A DNA stretch of 30,431 nucleotides, taken from NCBI GenBank assembly GCA_035542855.1, contig DATKKM010000131.1:1-30431 (forward strand), in the 5' to 3' direction. Source of the DNA: DATKKM01 sp035542855. GTDB taxonomy: Bacteria; Chloroflexota; Dehalococcoidia; SM23-28-2; RBG-16-64-32. Within the stretch, counting starts at the first letter, position 1; the number at the start of each line of letters is the position of its first letter. A program made the position numbers and the translations under genes. The notes below the pieces were generated by a model. That model saw only the letters and a program-made list of their open reading frames with translations, was not told the DNA's origin and did no database searches. Positions 1 to 6,025 of this stretch are shown piece by piece.

Positions 1-9
1 GCGAACCAT

Positions 10-29
10 TAATCCACATCTAATCCACA
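10..29 (+). promoter_or_regulatory. Tandem 9-bp direct repeat upstream of the nuo promoter
   Basis: The 9-mer TAATCCACA occurs at 10-18 and again, identically, at 21-29, an 11-bp period. The second copy ends one base before the proposed -35 hexamer of the nuo operon. Direct repeats at one-turn spacing touching a -35 element are typical of activator sites, for example those of OmpR/PhoB-family regulators. Assigning such a regulator is inference; the repeat is seen directly. The window starts at base 1, so further copies upstream cannot be excluded. Confidence 0.45.
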
Positions 30-30
30 C

Positions 31-59
31 TCGACACTGTTATAGGTAGGTGCTAGCAT
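31..59 (+). promoter_or_regulatory. Probable sigma70-type promoter of the nuo operon
   Basis: TCGACA (31-36, five of six matches to TTGACA) is followed after exactly 17 bp by TAGCAT (54-59, four of six matches to TATAAT). The start would fall near 66-67, only a few bases before the ATG at 72, so the leader is nearly absent. This argues against the TTG at 63 as the nuoA start. Confidence 0.5.
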
Positions 60-71
60 CGCTTGTGGCGA

Positions 72-473
72 ATGGCACAAATGCTACTCTTGCAGGCGGC
101 CCCTCCTCTCGGCGATATCTTTGACAACTGGATCGCCGTACTGCTCGCCACAATCTTCGGCTTCGTCCTCGTCGGCTCCGCCCTCATCGGCAACCTCATC
201 CTCTCCCCGCGCCAGAAGACCGAAGGCAAAGGCATCACGTACGAATGCGGCATGCTCACCATCGGCCGCAGCCGTACCCAGCTCCACTTCCGCTACTACC
301 TCTTCGCCATCCTCTTCCTGATCTTCGATATCGAGGCCGTCTTCCTCTTCCCATGGGCCGTCACCTTCGTCGGCATCGGCAAACAGGCGTTCTGGGAGAT
401 GATCGCCTTCATCGGCATCCTCGCATTCGGCCTGCTTTACGCCTGGAAGAAGGGCGTCCTGCGGTGGCGGTAA
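72..473 (+). CDS. nuoA: NADH-quinone oxidoreductase subunit A
   Basis: NuoA is a three-helix membrane subunit of complex I at the junction of the peripheral and membrane arms, near the quinone site. The 133-residue product has three hydrophobic stretches and the family's loop signature YECG plus the downstream acidic helix segment FDIEAVFLFPWA. Family length is 115-150. An in-frame TTG at 63 would add three residues. I prefer ATG 72 because the likely transcription start lies near 66-67. ATG 81 is a further alternative. It is the first gene of an eleven-gene operon; nuoB follows after 9 bp with an AAGGAGG ribosome site at 472-478 overlapping the nuoA stop. Confidence 0.95.
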   Translation: MAQMLLLQAAPPLGDIFDNWIAVLLATIFGFVLVGSALIGNLILSPRQKTEGKGITYECGMLTIGRSRTQLHFRYYLFAILFLIFDIEAVFLFPWAVTFVGIGKQAFWEMIAFIGILAFGLLYAWKKGVLRWR

Positions 474-482
474 GGAGGCGCT

Positions 483-1115
483 ATGTCTGACAACCCGCGC
501 CACGGCAAGCTCGTCGAGGTCTACGAGGTCCAGGACGACCCGGCCCTCAGCATCTCCGACGCCGTCTCAGAAGACATCCGGCGCCGTATCAAGAGCCTTG
601 AGCCCACCGTCAACGACCCGACGCAGGGCAAGGCGGCCTACCGCCAGCTGCTGCCCGGCATCGTCCAGATGCCGGCCGATTGGCTGATCGCCTGGGGGCG
701 CAAGTCCTCCCTCTGGCCGATGACGTTCGGCCTGGCCTGCTGCGCCATCGAGATGATCTCCACTTTCATGGCCCGCCACGACCTGGACCGCTTCGGCATC
801 GTGCCCTGGCCGTCCCCCCGCCAATCGGACGTGATGATCGTCTCCGGCACCGTCACCAAGAAGATGGCCCCCGCCGTCAAGCTGCTTTACGAGCAGATGC
901 CCAGCCCCAAGTGGGTCATCTCCATGGGCGCCTGCGCCACCAACGGCGGCCCCTACACCCGCTACGACCGCGTCCTCCAGGGCGTCGACAAGATCGTGCC
1001 GGTGGACGTCTACGTCCCCGGCTGCCCGCCGCGCCCGGAGGCACTGATGGACGCCTTCATCGCCCTCCAGAAGAAGATCATGGAGGAGCGCGGCAAGATC
1101 GGTACAGGCGCGTGA
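483..1115 (+). CDS. nuoB: NADH-quinone oxidoreductase subunit B (N2 cluster subunit)
   Basis: NuoB carries iron-sulfur cluster N2, the last electron carrier before quinone. The 210-residue protein has the adjacent cysteines C86-C87 in FGLACCAIEM, C151 in MGACATNGG and C181 in PGCPPRPEAL, the complete four-cysteine ligand set. About 60 residues precede the conserved core, a polar N-terminal extension longer than in short homologues such as Thermus Nqo6. A strong AAGGAGG site lies four bases before the ATG. The stop overlaps the GTG start of nuoC (GTGA), indicating translational coupling. Confidence 0.97.
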   Translation: MSDNPRHGKLVEVYEVQDDPALSISDAVSEDIRRRIKSLEPTVNDPTQGKAAYRQLLPGIVQMPADWLIAWGRKSSLWPMTFGLACCAIEMISTFMARHDLDRFGIVPWPSPRQSDVMIVSGTVTKKMAPAVKLLYEQMPSPKWVISMGACATNGGPYTRYDRVLQGVDKIVPVDVYVPGCPPRPEALMDAFIALQKKIMEERGKIGTGA

Positions 1116-2191
1116 CGCAAGAGGCCGTCGCCGAAGCCGCGCCCCCGCCTGAGCCCGGGCCAGTCGTCCGCCTGCTCCAGCAGGCCATTCCCGGCGTCCA
1201 GTTCCACGTCACCGTTACGCCGATCGATGAGTGCGTCACCGTCCGCCGCGACGACTTCCTGCGCGTGATGGAGACGCTCTTCCGCGACGAGCGCCTGCAG
1301 TTCGACTACCTGCGCTGCCAGTCCGGCGTCGACTACCTGGGCGAGCTCGAGTCCGTCTACCACCTCTACTCCTTCGGCAAGAAGCACTCGCTCGCCGTCA
1401 AAGTCCGCTTTCCCACCGCCGACCCTCACGTGCCCACGGTCAGCCACCTCTGGGCCGCCGCCAACTGGCACGAGCGTGAGACGCACGAGATGTTCGGCAT
1501 CGTCTTCGATGGCCACCCTGACCTGCGCCCGCTCCTGACCGAGGAAGGCCTCGGCTACTACCCGCTGCTGAAGAGCCATCCGCTGGCCGACATCGAGGAG
1601 TGGCAGGAGGACATCCTGACCGCCGTTGACCAGGCCAAAAAGGAGCTCGTGGCCGCGACCGGCGTCGCGCCCGTCATCGACGAGAAGGCGATGAAGATAC
1701 AGATCGCCCAGCAAAAGGCAGCAGTGATCACCAGGACACGCAAGGAAGCGCGCGAGAAGGGCCTCTCCGCCGAGGACGAGAAGGCCGCCGTCGCAGCCGC
1801 CCTCGCCAAATTCGAGGAAGAGCTGAAGAGCCAGCCTCAGCCCGGAGCTGCCGCTCCGCCGCCGATGTCCAAGGTCGAGATGGCGCAGGCCAAGGCCAAG
1901 GTCATCACCAACGCCCGCAAAGAGGCCCGCGCCAGGAGCATGTCCACCGAGGACGAGAAGCTCTACGTCGCTGAGAAGCTGAAGGAGTTCTCCGCCCAGA
2001 TGGAGGCCGGCCCGGCCGCCGCTCCAGCGCCCGCCCCCAAGCCGGCGATGTCCAAGATCGAGCTGGCCCAGGCCAAGGCCAAGGTCATCACCAACGCCCG
2101 CAAAGAGGCCCGCTCCAAGGGCCTGTCAGCCGAAGACGAGAAAAAGTACGTCGCCGAGAAGCTGAAAGAGTTCTCGGCGCAGAACCAGTAG
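1112..2191 (+). CDS. nuoC: NADH-quinone oxidoreductase subunit C with a repeated C-terminal extension
   Basis: NuoC is a peripheral-arm subunit packed against NuoB and NuoD. Residues 1-165 form the usual 30-kDa-subunit domain, with the signature WHERETHEMFGI at 119-130 and a following acidic segment HPDLRPLLTEEG. The remaining residues, to 359, are not part of the family fold: three copies of a roughly 47-residue Lys/Glu/Ala-rich unit (about 191-240, 252-297, 313-359) joined by Ala/Pro linkers. Stand-alone NuoC is usually 150-220 residues, so this one is nearly doubled. The reading frame is open upstream to 680, but the GTG at 1112 overlapping the nuoB stop is the sensible start, since anything earlier would run inside nuoB. 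nuoD follows two bases after the stop. The extension is helical-looking, strongly charged and without membrane segments. Its role is unknown. Confidence 0.93.
   Translation: MTQEAVAEAAPPPEPGPVVRLLQQAIPGVQFHVTVTPIDECVTVRRDDFLRVMETLFRDERLQFDYLRCQSGVDYLGELESVYHLYSFGKKHSLAVKVRFPTADPHVPTVSHLWAAANWHERETHEMFGIVFDGHPDLRPLLTEEGLGYYPLLKSHPLADIEEWQEDILTAVDQAKKELVAATGVAPVIDEKAMKIQIAQQKAAVITRTRKEAREKGLSAEDEKAAVAAALAKFEEELKSQPQPGAAAPPPMSKVEMAQAKAKVITNARKEARARSMSTEDEKLYVAEKLKEFSAQMEAGPAAAPAPAPKPAMSKIELAQAKAKVITNARKEARSKGLSAEDEKKYVAEKLKEFSAQNQ
1682..2188 (+). repeat. Three in-frame repeats encoding the NuoC C-terminal extension
   Basis: Repeat 1 is about 1682-1831, repeat 2 is 1865-2002, repeat 3 is 2048-2188. 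Each encodes a core of the type VIT-x-x-RKEAR followed by S-x-EDEK. A 45-bp stretch is identical between repeats 2 and 3 (1886-1930 and 2069-2113, period 183 bp), including third codon positions, so that duplication is recent or maintained by conversion. Repeat 1 is more diverged and offset by 177 bp. Repeats 2 and 3 each begin with Met-Ser-Lys after a Pro/Ala-rich linker. Confidence 0.9.
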
Positions 2192-2193
2192 CC

Positions 2194-3330
2194 ATGGCCC
2201 GCGAAACACTCATCCCCTCGGAGCGCGATCTCGACACCATCGACATCGACGTCAACGTCGGGCCGCAGCACCCCGCCACACACGGCGTCTTCCGCATGGT
2301 GCTCACCATCGACGGCGAGGTCGTCCGCGACCTGGACCCCGTCATCGGCTACATGCACCGCGGCAACGAGAAGCTGCCCGAGAACTGCGACTTCCGCCAG
2401 GTCATCGGCTACCACGACCGCATAGACTACCTGGCCCAGTTCAACACGGAGCACTGCTACGTCGAAGCCGTCGAGAAGCTCGGCGGCATCGTCCCCACGG
2501 AGCGCTCCCAGTACATCCGCGTCATCCTGGCGGAGCTGAACCGCATCACCAGCCACCTCATGTTCATCGGCGCCTTCGGCACGGACGCCGGCCTCTTCGG
2601 CACCTCCTTCATGTACGCCTTCCGCGACAGGGAGTACGTGCAGGAGTTCTACGAAGAGATCACCGGCGAGCGCATGATGTACAACTACTTCCGCCCCGGC
2701 GGCGTGGCCTGGGACGTGCCGGAGAACTTCAAGGAACGCTGCCGCCAGATTCTGGACCGCATTCGCAAGGGCATCGGTGACCTGGAAGGCCTGATGGTCG
2801 GCAACGAAGTCATCATGGCCCGCTGCAAAGGCCTCTCCCCCATGACGCCCGCACAAGCCATCAACTGGGGCCTCAGCGGCCCCCTCCTCCGCGCCACCGG
2901 CCTGGCCCACGACATCCGGCGCGCGGAGCCCTACTCCATCTACGACCGCTTCGAGTTCGACATTCCCGTGGGCACCACCGGCGACGTCTACGACCGGCTG
3001 ATGGTGCGTATGCTGGAGCTGTCGCAGTCCGTGCGCATCATCGAGCAGGCGCTGGACCAGATGCCGGAGGGCCCGATCATGGCCGCCGGCATGAAGCGCA
3101 TCCTCCGCGTGCCCGCCGGCGAGGTCTACATGCGCGTCGAAAGCCCCCGCGGTGAGTACGGCGTCTACATGGTCTCCACCGGCGTCGACAAGCCGTACCG
3201 CCACAAGGTGCGCGGCGCCTCCTTCTGCAACATCTCCGCCCTGCGCGAAATGTCCGTCGGCCACTTCGTCGCGGACGTCATCATGATCCTCGGCTCCACG
3301 GACATCGTCCTCTGCGAGGTGGACCGGTGA
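2194..3330 (+). CDS. nuoD: NADH-quinone oxidoreductase subunit D
   Basis: NuoD is the 49-kDa subunit, related to the large subunit of [NiFe] hydrogenases, and forms most of the quinone-binding pocket with NuoB. The 378-residue product shows VNVGPQHPATHGVFRM near the N-terminus (the quinone-site His loop), MHRGNEKLPE, and the C-terminal ending ILGSTDIVLCEVDR typical of the family. It lacks the four nickel-ligand cysteines, as expected for complex I. It begins two bases after nuoC and its stop overlaps the GTG of nuoH. In most 14-subunit operons nuoE, nuoF and nuoG lie between D and H; here D is joined directly to H. Confidence 0.97.
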   Translation: MARETLIPSERDLDTIDIDVNVGPQHPATHGVFRMVLTIDGEVVRDLDPVIGYMHRGNEKLPENCDFRQVIGYHDRIDYLAQFNTEHCYVEAVEKLGGIVPTERSQYIRVILAELNRITSHLMFIGAFGTDAGLFGTSFMYAFRDREYVQEFYEEITGERMMYNYFRPGGVAWDVPENFKERCRQILDRIRKGIGDLEGLMVGNEVIMARCKGLSPMTPAQAINWGLSGPLLRATGLAHDIRRAEPYSIYDRFEFDIPVGTTGDVYDRLMVRMLELSQSVRIIEQALDQMPEGPIMAAGMKRILRVPAGEVYMRVESPRGEYGVYMVSTGVDKPYRHKVRGASFCNISALREMSVGHFVADVIMILGSTDIVLCEVDR

Positions 3331-4454
3331 CGCCGGTGCTACTCAACATATCGTCCAACCCCTGGCTGGACGCGCTGGCGCGCCTGTCTGTCGTCGCGCT
3401 CCTGCTGCCGCTGGGCGTGATCTGGCTCACCTGGCTTGAGCGCAAGGTCATCGGCCGCCTCCAGCAACGCCTCGGGCCCATGCGCGTCGGGCCGTGGGGC
3501 CTCCTGCAGGGCATCGCCGACACGATCAAGCTGATCACCAAGGAAGACGTCCGGCCCGTCACCGCGGACCGCTGGGTGTTTGAGCTGGCGCCGTTCGTCA
3601 TCGTGGTGCCGGTGATCATGGCGCTCGTCGCTCTGCCCTTCACGGCGGAGATCCTCGTGCGCAACATGGCGCTGGGGCTCTTCTACATCATCGCCGTCTC
3701 CGGCCTCTCCATCATGGGCATGGTCATGGCCGGCTGGGGCTCGGACAACAAGTACGCGCTCCTCGGGGCGGTGCGCGCCGGCGCCCAGCTCATCAGCTAC
3801 GAGGTGCCGCTCATCCTCGTCGTCGTCGCCGTCGCCATGCTCGGCCAGACGATGAACCTGACAGCAATCGTCGCCGCCCAGCACAAGACGCCGTTCATCG
3901 CCTACCAGCCGCTCGGCTTCATCATCTTCGCGATCGCCACCCTGGCGGAGCTCTACCGTCAGCCCTTCGACATCCCCGTCGCCGAGTCCGAAGTCGTCGG
4001 CGGCGCAACCGTCGAGTACTCCGGCATCCGCTGGTCCATGTTCCAGCTCGGCGAGTTCGCCAGCCTGGTGCTCTTCTCGATCCTGGGCTCGCTGATCTTC
4101 CTCGGCGGCTGGACGTGGCCGCTCAAGCACGACCTGGCGGGCTGGGCCCAGGCCATCGTCATGGTGGTGAAGGTCAGCGCCTTCATCATCTTCTTCATGT
4201 GGATGCGCGGCAGCCTGCCCCGCCTCCGCATCGACCAGCTGATGTCACTCTGCTGGCAGGTCTTGTTGCCCTTCACACTCGTGCAAATCATAATCAACGG
4301 GCTGGTGCTGGTTTACGACTGGCCGGACTGGACGCTCAGCGTGCTCTCCGGACTCAGCGCCGCGGCCCTGGTCTACGTGATCTACCTGGCTGCACGCCGT
4401 GAAGGCGTCTCCGTTCAGACCGCCGGCGTCCAGCGTGTGGGGAGCGTGTTGTAA
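3327..4454 (+). CDS. nuoH: NADH-quinone oxidoreductase subunit H
   Basis: NuoH is the membrane subunit that anchors the peripheral arm and completes the quinone chamber. The 375-residue protein has about eight membrane helices, the early motif WLERKVIGRLQQRLGPMRVGP, the loop FDIPVAESEVVGG and the charged segment PRLRIDQLM near the C-terminus, all standard. The GTG start is embedded in the nuoD stop (GTGA) and the stop TAA shares one base with the nuoI ATG, so translation is probably coupled on both sides. Confidence 0.97.
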   Translation: MTPVLLNISSNPWLDALARLSVVALLLPLGVIWLTWLERKVIGRLQQRLGPMRVGPWGLLQGIADTIKLITKEDVRPVTADRWVFELAPFVIVVPVIMALVALPFTAEILVRNMALGLFYIIAVSGLSIMGMVMAGWGSDNKYALLGAVRAGAQLISYEVPLILVVVAVAMLGQTMNLTAIVAAQHKTPFIAYQPLGFIIFAIATLAELYRQPFDIPVAESEVVGGATVEYSGIRWSMFQLGEFASLVLFSILGSLIFLGGWTWPLKHDLAGWAQAIVMVVKVSAFIIFFMWMRGSLPRLRIDQLMSLCWQVLLPFTLVQIIINGLVLVYDWPDWTLSVLSGLSAAALVYVIYLAARREGVSVQTAGVQRVGSVL

Positions 4455-5014
4455 TGCTGGGAATCGTCAGAGCCATCGGGACAACCGTCCGGGCTGCCAT
4501 GCGCAAGCCCGTCACCGTCCAGTACCCCACAGAGAAGAAGGTCCTACCGCACCGCTCCCGCGGCTTCCCCGTCCTCCTCTGGGACTTCGAAAAGGACGAG
4601 CCGTTCTGCACCGGCTGCCAGGTCTGCGCGCGCTACTGCCCCGTGGACTGCATCACGGTGACCATGAAGGACAACCCGAAGTTCGCCCAGGGCAAGAGCA
4701 AGCGCAAGAAGATCGTGGACAGCTTCTACCTGGACTACGCACGCTGCATGCGCTGCGACATTTGCGTGGAGGTCTGCAACTTCGACGCCATAGTCATGAA
4801 CAACACCTGGAAGGGCGTGGAGCTCTCCCGCTATGACCGCTCCGACCTGGTCATGGACAAAGAAGACCTGATGCGCCAGTCCCGCACCGGCGACCTGGAA
4901 GACCCCTTCCGGGAACCGATGGGCGTGGCGCACTCCGGCTGGAACCCGCACAAGGAGGAGGAGGGGGCAGAGGGCGAAGCCGCGGCTCCGCCGGCGGAAG
5001 GTGGCGAGGGTTAA
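4454..5014 (+). CDS. nuoI: NADH-quinone oxidoreductase subunit I (8Fe ferredoxin type)
   Basis: NuoI holds the two [4Fe-4S] clusters N6a and N6b that pass electrons to N2 in NuoB. Both sets of ligands are intact: C52-C55-C58-C62 in CTGCQVCARYC and C98-C101-C104-C108 in CMRCDICVEVC. The 186-residue length is normal for the Gram-positive/Chloroflexota type. The last 25 or so residues are a Glu/Ala/Pro-rich, probably disordered acidic tail. Because nuoG is absent here, NuoI would be the entry point for electrons delivered by an outside donor. A 33-bp gap separates it from nuoJ. Confidence 0.97.
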   Translation: MLGIVRAIGTTVRAAMRKPVTVQYPTEKKVLPHRSRGFPVLLWDFEKDEPFCTGCQVCARYCPVDCITVTMKDNPKFAQGKSKRKKIVDSFYLDYARCMRCDICVEVCNFDAIVMNNTWKGVELSRYDRSDLVMDKEDLMRQSRTGDLEDPFREPMGVAHSGWNPHKEEEGAEGEAAAPPAEGGEG

Positions 5015-5047
5015 TCCAGAGTTGAACCGTTACCCGCGAGCCACGGC

Positions 5048-5545
5048 ATGAGCTACGAAGAAGTCATCTTCTACTTCGTGGCCGCCGCTGCCGTTATCGG
5101 TGCGCTTGGCGTCGTCGGCTCCCGCAACGTCGTTCACTCCGCCCTCTTCCTCATCGTCTCGCTCATCGCCGTCGCCGGCGTCTTCGTGCTGCTGGCGTCC
5201 GAATTCCTGGCCGTCGTCCAGATCCTGGTCTATGGCGGCGCCGTCACCATCCTCATCCTCTTCGCCATGATGCTCACCCGCGTCCGCGACCTGCCCCGCG
5301 AGATGATCGGCAAGCAGGCGCCGGTAGCCTTCGTGGCTGCGCTCATCTTCATGATCACTTCGATCGTCGCCGTCACCACAACGCACTTCCCCGGTGAGAG
5401 CGAGAAGATCAACGTCATCGACGTAAACACCATCGGCAACAAGCTCTTCACCACCTACTCGGCCCCCTTCGAGATCGCCTCCCTGGTGCTCATCGTCGCC
5501 CTGATCGGCGCCATCATCCTGGCCCGCGGTGAGGAGGGGGAATGA
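5048..5545 (+). CDS. nuoJ: NADH-quinone oxidoreductase subunit J
   Basis: NuoJ is a five-helix membrane subunit whose third helix changes shape during the catalytic cycle. The 165-residue protein has the expected hydrophobic segments and the conserved stretch EFLAVVQILVYGGAVTILILF. The ATG at 5048 gives the normal N-terminus, though no strong ribosome site precedes it. The gene is followed by a 103-bp spacer before nuoK, the longest gap in an otherwise tightly packed operon. Confidence 0.95.
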   Translation: MSYEEVIFYFVAAAAVIGALGVVGSRNVVHSALFLIVSLIAVAGVFVLLASEFLAVVQILVYGGAVTILILFAMMLTRVRDLPREMIGKQAPVAFVAALIFMITSIVAVTTTHFPGESEKINVIDVNTIGNKLFTTYSAPFEIASLVLIVALIGAIILARGEEGE

Positions 5546-5552
5546 TACGGAG

Positions 5553-5624
5553 TAGCCAGCAGCCAGTAGCAAGCAGCCAGGGGGTGCGAAACCTTCTTGC
5601 TTCTTGCTACTTGCTACTTGCTAC
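5553..5624 (+). repeat. Inverted heptamer arrays in the nuoJ-nuoK spacer
   Basis: Two short arrays with a 7-bp period face each other. The first, 5553-5580, is four units: TAGCCAG, CAGCCAG, TAGCAAG, CAGCCAG. The second, 5596-5623, is CTTGCTT and three copies of CTTGCTA. CTTGCTA is the exact reverse complement of TAGCAAG in the first array. GTAGCAAG (5566-5573) can therefore pair with any of three CTTGCTAC copies, giving an 8-bp stem with alternative registers in the nuo mRNA. No T-run follows, so it does not look like a terminator. It could affect mRNA processing or relative expression of the downstream genes (inference). Confidence 0.85.
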
Positions 5625-5648
5625 AGGCGCGCCGGAAGGGGCGGGGCG

Positions 5649-5957
5649 TTGATCCCCATCAACCACTTCCTCGTCCTCAGCACGATCCTCTTCTCCATCG
5701 GCATGTACGGCGTGCTCTCCCGGCGCAACGCCGTGCTTGTCCTGATGTCCGTGGAACTGATGCTGCAGGCCGTAAGCATCAACTTCATCACCTTCGCCGC
5801 CTATCTGGACCCGCAGAAAGCCACGGGCATCATCTTCGCGGTCTTCGTGATCGTCGTCGCCGCCGCCGAAGTCGGCCTTGCCCTGGCCATGATCCTGCGC
5901 TTCTACCGCAACAAGCAGACCGCCAACGTAGACGAAGCGGACATGATGAAATGGTGA
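5649..5957 (+). CDS. nuoK: NADH-quinone oxidoreductase subunit K
   Basis: NuoK is a three-helix membrane subunit related to MrpC, carrying membrane glutamates of the proton path. The TTG at 5649 gives a 102-residue protein beginning MIPINHFLVLSTILF, matching the family start and the usual length of about 100. A GGAAGGGGCGGGG purine-rich stretch lies just before it. The open frame reaches an earlier TTG at 5604, but that codon falls inside the heptamer array and would add 15 residues unlike the family. Conserved glutamates appear in SVELMLQAV (first helix pair) and AAAEVGLALAMIL. Confidence 0.93.
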   Translation: MIPINHFLVLSTILFSIGMYGVLSRRNAVLVLMSVELMLQAVSINFITFAAYLDPQKATGIIFAVFVIVVAAAEVGLALAMILRFYRNKQTANVDEADMMKW

Positions 5958-5963
5958 GCAGAC

Positions 5964-5997
5964 GTAGCCGCAGCGTGCGAGCCGTGCTCATGGCTAC
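5964..5997 (+). other. Possible nested hairpin in the nuoK-nuoL spacer
   Basis: GTAGCC (5964-5969) can pair with GGCTAC (5992-5997), and GAGC (5979-5982) with GCTC (5986-5989) inside it. There is no T-run, so it is unlikely to be a terminator. With the 5553-5624 arrays, it means nuoK is flanked by structured spacers on both sides while most other nuo junctions overlap or nearly touch. Stability was not computed. Confidence 0.3.
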
Positions 5998-6025
5998 TCG
6001 GGGCCGGGGGGCCTAGGGGCACGCC

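Noticed and set aside
680..1111. Upstream extension of the nuoC frame
   Set aside because: It overlaps nuoB in another frame and translates to Arg/Pro/His-rich sequence; the GTG at 1112 overlapping the nuoB stop gives the family start.
5553..5624. CRISPR-like reading of the nuoJ-nuoK repeats
   Set aside because: Units are 7 bp with no spacers of constant length and no cas genes anywhere in the window.
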